Assembly: GCA_006176705.1 (NCBI GenBank)
Contig: QRFJ01000488.1
Span: 1-64,000 of the forward strand
From: Cocos nucifera
Lineage: Eukaryota; Streptophyta; Magnoliopsida; Arecales; Arecaceae
Length of the DNA: 64,000 nucleotides
Reading direction: 5' to 3'
A program made the translations under genes and the position numbers. The notes below the pieces were generated by a model. The model worked only from the letters and a program-made list of their open reading frames with translations, was not told the DNA's origin and ran no database searches. Positions 10,441-21,289 of the stretch are shown here, in pieces (within the stretch, counting starts at the first letter, position 1; each line of letters starts with the position of its first letter).

Positions 10441-12716
10441 AAATTTGGAAAATTTATGAATGTACTATTAATGATCTCATTCCAATAAAATTTTCTTACT
10501 TTAACTTCATTTTCTTACTTTACCCTCATTAGAATGAGGTTAACCTCCAGTCTTAAATAACTGGAGGCTTTCTACCTCATTTAAAAATGGAGTTTGGCTT
10601 GGTGGGGAGGGTGAAGTGAAGGCCTCCGGTTACTCAAGACAAGAGGTTAACCCTATCATCGCAAAGAGGAAGACTTGTGGTTTTCAAGATAGAAGAAAAA
10701 GAGGAGAGGCCCTTACAACGGCCCTTTGGTATCCCGACAACTTTAATCTAACGATCCTTATTCATGAACTAGGGAGACAGATACGTGAGACATGGGATCA
10801 AGATTATTGTTTCAAGACAACATCGATATCAGGCATAAGAAAAAAACAAAGGAATCAATGAACTCCAAACTAAGATAGAACATAGAAGGACAAGTAAAAG
10901 AGACATTTTATTAAAGTTAAAGTTCGATATAGAGGTTCTTAAGACTGATTACAAAGAAAAAGAGACAAAGTCCTATTCAGAGTCTGACTTCAGGCTATTA
11001 GCTCCGACCAATACAAGAGAGAGCTTTAAATCATTCACCTTTTCCTCGAGCTCTCGCCTCGCTACCAAACTCTTCCTTAATAATTTTTCAAACTGGTGGG
11101 AGTCTTCTTCTGTCTCTCTCAATCTCTTCCTCAAAATGGCTGACTCGGCCCCTGAATCTTTCACAGCATCTTGTTGGTAGACCATTTGCATCTTCAACTT
11201 GAGCAACTCTATTTGGCTATTTCCGTATAAGGTAGACAAGCTCTCTAAAGAATCCTTCAGAAAAGGAAGCTCATTTGATTCTCCTCTGCTTGAACGCACC
11301 TAGGACCTATCTACCAACCGCCTTCGAAGTCGAGCATTTTTCTCATCGTCCCTTCAGACTGTCCATTGGAGTTCAACAATTTGATCTCTCCAACCCAGTT
11401 CGTAACTCTTGTAAGAATCTTCAACCTTACGTAGCTGGTCTTGAAGCTCCAAAAAATGAGAGAAGGCTCAAATTCGAATGGCAGCATACAGACAAAAAGT
11501 GGCTCACTACTACAATGCCAAAGTCATGAATGAAATTTTTAGAGTGGGAGATCTAGTACTTCGATGAGCAGACATCTCACAGCCATAAAATCAAGAAAAG
11601 CTCACCCCTAATTGGGAAGGTCCCTATGAAGTTATGAAAATTGCCCGACCTAGGTCTTATTATGTAAAAGAGCTTGGAGGAGCTGTAGTTTTACGGTCAT
11701 GGAATTTAGAAAATTTATGAATGTACTATCAATGATCTCATCCCAATAAAATTTTCTAACTTTAACTTTGTTTTCTTACTTCACCCTCATTAGGATGAGG
11801 TTAACCTCCGATCTTAAATAACTAGAGGCTTTCTACCTTATTTGAAAATGAAGTTCGGCTTGGCAGCGAGGGTGAAGTGAAGGCCTCCGATTACTCAAGA
11901 TAAGAGGTTAACCCTATCATGGCAAAGAAGAAGACCTACGGTTTCTAAGATAGAAGAAAAAGAGGAGAGGCTCTTTCAACAGTCCTTTGGTACCCTGACA
12001 ACTTTAATCTAACAACCCTTGTTCATGAACAAGGGGGACGGATACGTGAGATAGGGGACAAAGAGTGTTGTTTCAAGACAACGTCGATATCAGGCATAAG
12101 AAGAAAACAAAGGAATCAATGAACTCCAAACTAAGATAGAATGCAAAAGGACAAGTAAAAGAGATATTTCATTAAAGTTAAAGTTTGATACAAAGGTCCT
12201 CAAGACCGGTTACAAAAAAGAGAGAGACAAAGTCCTATTCAGAGTCTGACTTTGGACTACTAGCTCCAACCAATACAAGAGAGAGCTTTAAGTCGTTCAC
12301 CTTTTTGTCGAGCTCTCGTCTCACCACCAAACTCTTCCTTAATAATTTTTCAAACCGATAGGAGTCTTCTTCTGTCTCTCTTAATCTCTTCCTTAGAACG
12401 GCTGACTTGACCTCTGCATCTTTTACGACATCTTGTTGGTAGAGCATTTGCATCTTCAACCCTCGCAACTCTATTTGACTATTTCCGTATAAGGTAGACA
12501 AGCTTTCTAAAGAACCCTTCAGAAAAAGAAGCTCATCTGATTCTCTACTTGAACTCGCTTGAGCCTTATCTGCCAACCACCTCCAAAGTCGAGTATTTTC
12601 CTCATCGACCCTTTAGACTGTCCATTGGAGTTCAGCAATTTGATCACTTTAACCTAGTTCATAACTCTTGTAAGAATCTTTAGTCCTGCATAGCTGGTCT
12701 TGAAGCTTCGAAAACC
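10195..12716 (+). repeat. Tandem duplication, about 1.26 kb per unit
   Basis: Unit 1 spans about 10195-11455 and unit 2 about 11456-12716. Both begin with a segment containing CCAAATTCGAATGGCAG or CTCAAATTCGAATGGCAG, pass through the end of integrase and the 3' non-coding region (two GGTTAACCTCC hairpin segments near 10530 and 11795), and end in the C-terminal part of the antisense extra ORF. Many substitutions separate the units, so the duplication is not recent. Confidence 0.92.
10973..11455 (-). pseudogene. Duplicated C-terminus of the antisense extra ORF
   Basis: Copy of the last exon of the extra ORF, created by the tandem duplication. The frame at 11299-10973 reads coil-rich protein (SLESLSTLYGNSQIELLKLK) and ends LVGANSLKSDSE, nearly identical to the true C-terminus at 12576-12235. 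It has no upstream exons, so it is an orphan piece. Confidence 0.85.
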
Positions 12717-15050
12717 TCTTGGACCAATTTCACCCGTATTCTTTTTGATTGCTAGACCATGCTGAACTCCCTTCAAGTAGCTAGATTTTCTCCTTTGTTG
12801 CCTTCAGTTCAACCTCAAGGGAGCTGCCCTTGGCTGTCAAAGTCCAAGATTTCTCACTCGCACACCTTTTGACTTCCTCGAGCTCTTCATTCATATGGTA
12901 CTTCTTAGTATTATACTGTTTAAAGAGTTGTCTAGATAATTGGCGTAGATGATTGATTTTGGTGGAAGCCTCAGCATAACTCTTTTTCAATTTTTTAAGT
13001 TCTTCCTCCATCTTCCCCAGCTTTTTCTTGAGCTGATGAACTTCTTTCTTAAGATTTCTTATGTAAGCTCTCAAGGAAACACCCTTAGGCAAGGGATTAG
13101 ATTTGACAGGAGACTGCATTTTAATGTACAAGAATATTATAACACGAAGGCATTATAATAAAAAATGCTTATTTTCATTAATCAAAATATTTTTTAAATA
13201 CAGGAAAGAAGAAAAAATAAAAAAGGTACAATAATGAGAGGTCTCAAACCTTTGGAAGATCGGTAGAGGAGTTTGGTGCAACTTCGGCAAGTGCGGGTTC
13301 TTCAGTGATAGAGGGGGCAAATGTGATAGGAGGATCAGTGGAAGAAGGCTTGACTGATGGAGGATTGGCAGCCAAGGTAGATGGTCCCGCTTCATCATTT
13401 GAAGCTCCCTCATCCAAGAAGCTGATGTCAAGCTCGGGAAATCTATCGACCATGTTCTTCTGGCAGAGCTCGAATCCCTTGATGAAAGATAATTAGGCAA
13501 ACTCCACCTTTATGCTTTTCATCTCTGAGGAGGCTTTGAACTCCTCTACCGCCTGGACCTTGGCATCCAAAATCCACTCCAAGGTCCATCATCCCTTCTC
13601 CACCATCTCAACCTCAATATCCCTCCTCTTTTCAATCTCCAAGGCCAACTCCGCCTCTATTTTCACCGAAGTCTATTCGGTGGCTTGGATTGTCTCTTGA
13701 AGACCCTTGACCTCGATCGTTGTCTTCTCAAGGAAATGCTTGACCTTGGCTTTCTTCTCAAGAAGGTAGCTGACTTCAGCCTGGTGATCTTCTTGAACCT
13801 TCACCTCTTCTGACCTCAGAAGGTTCATCACCTTGATATTGGCAATCAGTTGGTGCCCCATCTGCAAAAATGACCAAGTAAATCATATTAACAAAGAGGC
13901 ACATGGACTAACCAATAAAAGAACGAGAAGGAAGAGAGACGAATTGGTTCACCTCAAGGAAGGACCCAAGAGAATCCTAGATGCATTGCTTGAAGTCGGC
14001 ATCAATAATTCTATCTACGACCTCGGGTAGAGTGCACCCATAGATTAGCTTTCTGATAATTTCTCAATTGTTAAAGGGATTTTCCTCCAGAACCTCATCA
14101 AAACCATTGTACCCCGGAGCTATTCTTGTGTCGGATCTTTGCGATGGCTGAATTCTCCTTCTTCTTCTTCTTCTTCTTTTCTACCTCCTCCCTCTCCGTG
14201 GGGGGCTCAGAAGTTTGGACTTTGGCTGGGGAGTCCATGGAGGTTAGAGGCACTGCAACCTCGATGGCAGTGGTAGTAGTAGGGGCATCAGTGATGGCAT
14301 CGGTAGGCACAATAGAGCTTGAGGCATTGACCTTTGCCTTATTGGAAGGCTCACCGACCATGGCGTCCTTCCTTTTGTGGGATCAGAATCCTTTGGAAAG
14401 ATGCTGAAGCTCGTCTACATTCATTTCTATAATAAGAAAATATTCATAATTAGAAAGAAGGATGAGAAAGAAACTTGAGAAATTCATGAATATACCTACT
14501 GGGTTGAGAGGACTTAAATTGAGGTTGAACAAGGTTTGATCCTTTATTAGCTCAGACAGAGCTGGAGCACAATAATTTCTAATCTTGCTAACTGATTCTT
14601 GATCCTCTTTTTCTAATTTCGGAGCTCGACAGACTGAATCCCTTAGATATCCTCAGGGAGGAAGTCCTAAGTCTAAGGACGGGCAGAAAATGTTAAAGAA
14701 CTTCTCCCTTTCAGTTGTGAATGGAAGGAGCACCCTTAAGTAATCTCTTCTTGCCAAACTAATAGAACAAATACCATGAATCTTTGGTAGTGGGATGATG
14801 TTTGAAAGTGAAGTAGTTACGAAACAAAGAAATGATGGGCTGGACCTTGGCTAAAATGCAAAGGAAAAGAAATCCTATAATGAATCTAAAGGAGTTCGGC
14901 ACCATAGAAGTCAGGAAAATAATTAGAAAATGAAAGAGAGCAATCACAAAGAGAGGAAGAGGAAGTCTTAATCCCGTACGAAAAGTCTCTAAGCAGAACG
15001 ATCCAGAGGAGAAGCGTCAGCTTGGCCACTTGGCCCAAAAAGTTCCAACT
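12235..15050 (-). pseudogene. Antisense extra ORF of the Tat element (Transposase_28-like), four exons, broken
   Basis: Lies downstream of pol on the opposite strand, as in many Tat elements; its function in such elements is not established. Exon 1 (about 15050-14496) carries FRTGLRLPLPLFV and VPNSFRFIIGFLFLC, the signature of the plant Transposase_28 family. Three GT-AG introns are visible: 14495-14427, 13952-13862 and 13249-13114. Exon 2 holds a Lys-rich run near 14150-14190, and exon 3 begins with MGHQLIAN and ends VDRFPELDISFLDE plus an acidic/Pro-rich tail. Exon 4 (13113-12235) is a long coiled coil (heptad-like KKLGKMEEELKKLKKSYAE). Stops occur in exons 1, 3 and 4. An inverted second copy of exons 1-3 lies at 1-1265. 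Confidence 0.82.
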
Positions 15051-15894
15051 CGTACTCATAAGGATCCCATATAGAATCCTAACTAACGATAGATCTTCAA
15101 TGTATAGGGAGTAAGGGATAGTCTCAGGTATAAAAACTGGATGAGGTGCTTCCCTATGTTAGGCCTCTATCCCAGGATTAGGATTTTGGGAGTTTGGGTC
15201 GATTAAACTCCTCGAACCAATAGACCAAGATACTTTCAAAGATATTTTGGATCAAAATGAACTCAAAAAATCCTAGAAAATTCAAGGAAAAAAGGATAGT
15301 CAAATCTTGAAAAGAAAAGAGTGAAGCCCGCTTAGGAAACCCAAAGGAGACCCCAAAAAATAAAGGAAAAGTAGGAAAACAAAGGAGAGGGAGATGAGAA
15401 ACTAACCTAAGTTAGGCAAAGGGCTCAGGAAGATGATTGGAAGGATGGGAAGCAGCTGAGAAGGATGTCAATGGCCAAAAAATCATACCAAGCTTTTTGA
15501 AAGGGGTGAGAAGCGAAGGGAGGAAGAAGGAAGACTCTAACGGAGATGAGTAGTCAGAGAAGGGGAAGAAGTTTAACTAGCAGGAAGCAACCTGAAGCAG
15601 TTATGATGGCAGATCTTCCTCAGCCAGCCCCAACCTGCCGCATGTTCTGCCCATGATGCAATCCTAGATGTTGGATAGAGCAATAATTGTGCTATACATG
15701 GGGCTCTGCACTGGATGAGTTTTCGAAAAAGATGCATCTTTTTAGGTCATTTGGTATTAAGAAGCTTTGGCGCCAACTCGAAAAAGGCTAAATTATCTCA
15801 TCTCTTAAAAGTGAGAAACTGGCAAAGGACTTCGACTGCTATAATTTTAGTACTCCCTTCATTCGAAATTCAAATTTAGGAGCAGTGAGACAAG
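15051..15894 (+). other. 3' untranslated region of the Tat element
   Basis: About 840 bp with no coding signal. It ends in the purine-rich AGGAGCAGTGAGACAAG (about 15878-15894) directly before the LTR, which fits a polypurine tract for a + strand element. Confidence 0.65.
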
Positions 15895-16164
15895 TGTTGG
15901 GGTAAAATAACCCCTGTCGAAGTTTTGGGCTGCTGACCTCTACTCTATGAAAATTTGTCGATCTTCTTAGCAACAAGTTTATATCGCAAAACTTGCCCAA
16001 AGCATATTGAAGCCTGATCAGGCGATCTTGATTAGTGAAGAGAACCATTATTTCATTAACTTTTGTTCTTGACTCAGGATGGATAATAGGACCAAAGCCC
16101 AACCCTTCCAACTCTAATTAGTAGTAAATTCTGAAGGCAACTTAATTCCTTTGTTGAAAATGAC

Positions 16165-16309
16165 GAACTCCTCTAGTCATGCACCTTCCAGATGAACTCC
16201 TCCAGTCGCGCTCCTTCCAAGCAAACTTCTTCAGTCGTGCTCCTTCTAGATGAACTCCTCTAGTCGTGCTCCTTCCAGACAAACTCCTCCAGTCGTGCTT
16301 CTTATGGAT
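16165..16309 (+). repeat. 29-bp repeats, five copies, within the Tat LTR
   Basis: Five consecutive 29-bp units like GAACTCCTCTAGTCGTGCTC plus CTTCCAGAT. The motif resembles the reverse complement of the 45-bp repeats in the LTRs of the element at 44825-52847, so both LTR families seem to have expanded a related seed. Confidence 0.9.
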
Positions 16310-16663
16310 AGACTCCTTCCGATTGGACTTCTTTTAGGATGAACTTTTTTTAATCGATCATGAATTTGCTCAGTCAACATCGTGTCTGCCTGCCATTTGA
16401 ATTGGTCTAAAAGGACCTCATCATCAATGCAACTCCAAAGGGACCTTAGACCTCCATTGCTTGATCCAAACTTCTTCAAATCACTGAAGGGAGCTACAAA
16501 TTCTCATCAGGCTTATCAAATCCCAAACTTCATCAAATGGATCCCAACCACCTGCAAGTCATGATAAATCATAGCCCACTCTCTGTAACAAACTCTACAT
16601 GACTGGAATGGCTCACTACTAGATAGGTACGACTGTCATTATCAGTTTGTTACATTCTCCATC

Positions 16664-16670
16664 TATATAA
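16664..16670 (+). promoter_or_regulatory. Probable TATA box of the Tat LTR
   Basis: TATATAA followed by GGGACC, about 215 bp before the LTR end; a usual position for an LTR promoter. Confidence 0.6.
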
Positions 16671-16884
16671 GGGACCCTCGAGATACGTTTTTCTTTAAGC
16701 TCTCATCCCATCTAAATTCTCCTGAGCACTCCATTCTTATTGACCAGAGAACTGACTTGAGTGTCGGAGGATGCTGCCAGAGCCATCCATCTCTGGTTTG
16801 GACTTCTTCTTACAGGTTCCGTCAACGGCGTCATCTCCATCCACTCTAGTGATTCCAGTGCCGACACCATTTTTTGCACTAACA

Positions 16885-18387
16885 GAACTATTTGTAGTTT
16901 CTACCTTTCATAGTCAATTAATTAGCAGTAAATGAAATTTCTTTCATAAGAATGAGATACAAACATTTAATATAACCTAATTTACAACATAAGAACTTCA
17001 ACCTCATGCTCTAACAATCATAAAATTGTAAAATTTTCTTGATTTTCTTCTTCTTTCTTCCCCCCTTTCTTTTGAAAATTAAATTGTTTACTAGATAAGG
17101 ACAAACAAAAAAAGAAAAAGCATTCAAATAAATGTTGAAAGAATCCTAATAACTATTTCAAAAGGGGAAAATAGAGAATACAAAGAAATAGAAGCATTGC
17201 AATATCAAGAAAATAGAGAATACAAAGAAATGAAAGCATTGCAAGTTAGGTGAGTGTTTGGGTCAGGTCATTTATCTCAAGATTCAAATTAACACAAAAG
17301 TCTCTATGGATCGGGTCAGGTCGGGTCGGGTTGGATCCAAATTCAGTGAATCCAAACCTGATCCAAAAAATGGAATGGGTCCAATTTTAGAATCTGACCC
17401 AACTCCATAGATCCTTCAAAATGGTTCGGGTCGGATCTATACGGGTTGGATCAGATTGGGTCATGAGTCAACCTGATCCATTTGTAGCCTTAATTGAACC
17501 TTATCATTTAGAGAAAGAAAAAATTGTAACAATGGAGAGATGAAGGATATAGCCAATGATTCATGAGAGATACTTTGGCACTCAAAGTCACCTAGAAGAA
17601 AAATTATAGTGATTCATCTTCTTTCATGATATCAACTATTGGATAGCACGATAGCTACTTCAAGATCTATATAGATGAATAGAAGAAAAATTAAAAGTGG
17701 TTTGGTATTTGTGCGAGATATGATCTAGTGGTTGATGTCATCCGAATAGATCAATCATTCTTTTATGCGAAAGATACAACCTGGACTTGCAAAATACCAA
17801 AGTTTAATGTTGAAAACTAAAAACCATTTGCATATAATTTATGCTACTTTTAACACTTTTCTAAAATCAATAAATTGATGCAACTGTGGGCTTTTAAGAT
17901 TCTAAAAATATTTTGAGAAATAAAAAAACTTCATCACAATAACTAATTAATTGGCATTGCTAGATTATAACAATAAATGATTATGGGCAAAGAGTAGAGG
18001 AGACCAAAAATAGCAGATGTAATGCTATAAATGCATGCCTCATCCCTTAACTCATTCATATACTATTTTGTCTTCAAAGGCTTCAAAATAACCCAAAACC
18101 AAGGTTTAAATTAATAAGAAGCAATAGTTGAAAGAAACATAATAAAATAGCTAAAAATCCCACTTAATTCCTTAGGATTTTTTTGAGTATGTATTGAATA
18201 TATATAGCATGCATGTATATATGAAAATAAAAAAAAGTATTTTGACAATAATTCAAATTCAAAATTTGAATTTGAATTTGAATAGAGAAAAAGTAGAAGA
18301 AATATAAGAAAATGATTACAGTAATAATTTGAATTCAAAATTCAAAAATTAAATTTTGAATTGAGAGAATTTATGGTGTTCTATTAT
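16885..18387 (-). repeat. Probable 3' LTR of Copia4
   Basis: The - strand LTR would begin near 18387 just after the G-rich tract. The left boundary is not certain because no partner LTR is available. The interval is AT-rich with AATTTGAATTTG-type runs at about 18240-18360 and the GGGTC-rich block at 17270-17490. No coding signal. Confidence 0.5.
17255..17490. repeat. GGGTC/GGTCGG-rich block with inverted complements
   Basis: Contains GGTCAGGTCGGGTCGGGTTGG near 17310-17330, further GGGTTGGATC and GGTCGGATC motifs, and their complements (TGACCC, TCTGACCCAACTCC near 17395). The mixture of direct and inverted copies suggests a small palindromic repeat family. I do not recognise the family. Confidence 0.6.
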
Positions 18388-18399
18388 CCCCCCTCAAGC

Positions 18400-20010
18400 T
18401 AAGCATTTGGTTGAGGATGAAGCTTAGACTGTAAATACCAAACATGTATAGTTAGAGTGAAAACCTTTGGTGAAGATGTTAGTAACTTGATCTGCGAAAG
18501 AGATGAATTTAATATCTAAAAGCTTACAACCTATCAATTCTCGAACATAATGATAGTGGATCTTGATATGTTTGGTTCTTGCACAAAATATTAGATTCAT
18601 GATGAGAGAGATGGCAGAATTATTATCATACCAATTAAAGAAACTGAATTAAGGGGAATATGTAATTCACATAATAGAGAGCATAACCATTATAGTTTAG
18701 CAGCGGTTTGGGCAAGACATCGCACTTCAATAGATGATCAAGCGACTATTGTTTGCTTTTTAGCACTCCAAGAAATATGATTAGGTTAGAGAAAAATACA
18801 AAGAATCACCTGTGGAGTGTCTATCGATGGGGCTAGTGGCCCAATCTACATTTGTGTATGCAACCAAATTTAATGGGCCTGATCATAGTTGAAGTCCAAA
18901 ATCGATGGTGTGTTTGGGAAACCAAAGTATGCGTTGGACCTTCATTAGATTTTGTAAAAATTGATAGATCTAATTGACTGAGAAAGCTATATCTGACCAT
19001 GGTAAGGTTACATATTGGAGGGCTCTAACAAACTCTGATAAAATAGAGGATCATTGAGAGGAGGGCTATCCATATGATCCAACTTTTTGGTAGAGCAAAG
19101 ACTTGAATATGATTTGCATCCAAGTATCTTGGTGCATTGTAACAAGTCTAGAATGTACTTAGATTGATGTAAGAAAATCAATACTCATTTAATCTACTTA
19201 GATGCCAAGAAAATATGATAATAAGCCCATATCCTCCATCTTAAATGAATTAACAAGTTCGATACTAAGCTTACAAAAAGCAATGTCATTATTACTAGTG
19301 AGAATAATATAATTAGCATAAAGAAGAAGATATAATATAATACTATCATGATGATATATAAATAGTGAAGGATCAGATTGTGAAATAACGAACCCCAACT
19401 CCATAAATTTTGAGCTAAACTTTTCATACCAAGCACAAGGAGCTTGCCAAAGTTCGTAAATTAATTTGCGCATCTGACATATATGAGTAGGTTTTGATGG
19501 ATCAATATAGCCTAGAAGTTGAGATATAAATACAATTTCTTGAAGGTCACTATGTAAAAAAGCACACTCTACATACATCAAGTTAATGGAGTGGCCAATT
19601 ATGAGTGAAAGCTATTATAAGAATAGTTTTGATTGTAGTATGCTTAATCATAGGGCTAAATTTCTCAATAAAATCAACACCAGATTTTTATTGAAAGCCT
19701 TTAGCAACCAAGCGAGCTTTATATTTGTTGATGGATCCATCTAAATTTGTATTTAATTTGAAACACTCACTTGCAACCGATAATGCTTATATTTGGCTGA
19801 ACAAGGCAAAAGTCTAAGTTTGCTGATTCTGAAGAGTCATAATTTTGAGATCCATGGCATATCTCTATTCTAAACTTTTTGTGACTTGTGTATAACATGT
19901 TGGTTCAATGGGATAGGACATAGAAAGGATAGTTGGAAGAGGATGGTGGTTATGGAATAGTATTTTATGTTTGAAGATATCAGATTGAGATTGGATGGTC
20001 ATGGGTTAGG
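18400..20010 (-). pseudogene. Copia reverse transcriptase and RNase H, broken
   Basis: Reading from 20010 leftward: an HPMTIQSQSDIFK segment, then AMDLKIMTLQNQQT, RT with YKARLVAKGFQ, and LDVECAFLHSDLQEIVFISQ at about 19580. The catalytic region at about 19315 reads LLLYANYIILTSNN, so the usual YVDD has become YANY and the catalytic Asp residues are gone. LLSYFLGI follows at 19205. The RNase H end is at about 18450 (IFTKG). Many stops and shifts. Confidence 0.85.
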
Positions 20011-20353
20011 TACTATGGGTGGTTGCTTAGTTTGGGAGGTGAGTTTGGTGATGGGTGGTGGTAGTGATGGTAACAAAGATTCAAGGGAAGGAAGGTAAGA
20101 AATGGTCTTGCGTTAAGATGGTGGGATGGGTTCAATTGGGATACTTTATTGTCATGTGGTGTGGTGGTTGAATTAGATATTGTTGCCATGAAGAATCTTA
20201 AGGTTAACATGCTATTCCTGCAGAATGATATGAGAATATATGGTTATTAGTAGTCCAAATAGTATCGATAGGTATAGAGAGTTGAGGTAACTATATAGAA
20301 AGAGAGTTAAGAGTACAAGTAGGGTTGTGAGAAGTTAATTGAGGTGGTGATAT

Positions 20354-20800
20354 CACTACAATCCTCTAGGCCTTTGCCGACACAAAGAAAAAAGCTATTC
20401 TTGATGCTTATAAGCATCGTAAAATTGTCTCCCAATGCTTCCAAAAGCATCGAAAAAGCATTGGTAAGTAAAGAGTGGAAAGCATTCTTCCCAAGGCTTG
20501 TGGAAAGCATTGGTGATTACCGACATTTTTAAAAAGTGTCGCCAACCACCGATGCTTATGCACATCGCTAAACTATAGGATTTTGCTAATGCTTTTAAAA
20601 GATTGGCAACTACCAACACTTATATGCATCACTTACCATTGGGAACTTGCTGATGCTTTCAAAAGTGTTAGTAATTTTTGACACTTAAAAGCATCGAAAC
20701 AATTATCTTTGCATTGGCCTCTATTTTTTGATGTTTTAAAGCACTAGAAATTATATCCATTATTAATGCTTTAAGGCATCAGCAATGTTCTATTATTTTT
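20354..20800. repeat. CACTA terminus and subterminal repeats
   Basis: After the CACTACAA end, about ten copies of a GATGCTTNNAAAAGCATCG-like motif in both orientations occur to about 20790. Such subterminal arrays are the binding sites of the second (TnpA-like) protein in CACTA elements. Open frames on both strands here are by-products of the palindromic repeats. Confidence 0.85.
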
Positions 20801-21289
20801 TTAAAAAAATCAAAACAATTTGCTAATCTACACCAAATACATAAATCTATTCAAAATTTATAAGAAAATTCAAGCACCAACATAGTCACAATAAACACTC
20901 TAAGTAACATCATATTCAATACAAAAATATATCCAAATTTTATAAGAAAATTCAATTACCAACATAAAGTCATGATAAACACTCCATATAACATAATAAA
21001 GTCATGATTACATTATCCATCATGTTCATGAATTACAATGCATAACCAAGGAGAAGAAAGCAAAACCAATTTATAAAACTCAAAAAAGATAGAGATATCA
21101 GGCTATCAGTAATCTGTGGGAGTTTAATTATCATTGACTCTTTGACTGTTGGAACTATCAAGAGCCTACAATGAAGATATAAAAACTTTAATAGAGAATA
21201 TGAAAATTATAATGTAAATTAAATAATTAAGTGTATAGAAAATAAAAAATAGTAAGATATGTACCATAGAAGGTCCACAAATGTCTGTA
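20801..21289 (-). other. 3' non-coding part of the CACTA element
   Basis: AT-rich, with a short direct repeat (ATTTATAAGAAAATTCAA-like at about 20855 and 20937). No coding signal. Confidence 0.5.

Larger units (their letters stand above)
1266..16884 (+). mobile_element. Degenerate Ty3/Gypsy element, Tat lineage
   Basis: Order on the + strand is leader, gag (1406), protease (about 3080), reverse transcriptase (about 3690-4620), RNase H, archaeal-type RNase H (about 8700-9220), integrase (9240-10440), then an antisense extra ORF and a 3' LTR (15895-16884). A second, archaeal-type RNase H and an antisense ORF 3' of pol are hallmarks of plant Tat elements. No 5' LTR is seen; the expected position is occupied by the inverted extra-ORF copy. 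The element is interrupted at 4863-8503 by a small Copia element and has a 1.26 kb internal tandem duplication. All frames are broken. Confidence 0.88.
15895..16884 (+). repeat. 3' LTR of the Tat element
   Basis: Starts TGTTGGGGTAAAATAACCCC and ends GCACTAACA, giving inverted termini TGTTGG/TAACA. The start matches that of the gag-only derivative's LTR (TGTTGGGGATAAACCCC on the - strand at 52847). Its partner 5' LTR is not in the window, so the target duplication cannot be checked. Confidence 0.75.
16885..20353 (-). mobile_element. Truncated Copia element (Copia4, Ale/Retrofit-like)
   Basis: The 3' half of a - strand Copia element: the approach to reverse transcriptase, RT and RNase H (20345-18400), a polypurine tract (CTTGAGGGGGG on the - strand) and the start of a 3' LTR at about 18387. 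The integrase and everything 5' are missing because the CACTA element beginning at 20354 interrupts it; the other part would lie past the right side of that element, outside the window. The RT is more like the Ale/Retrofit group than the Copia1 and Copia2 group. Confidence 0.8.

Noticed and set aside
20307..20619. Overlapping frames on both strands at the CACTA left end
   Set aside because: Caused by GATGCTT/AAGCATC subterminal inverted repeats.
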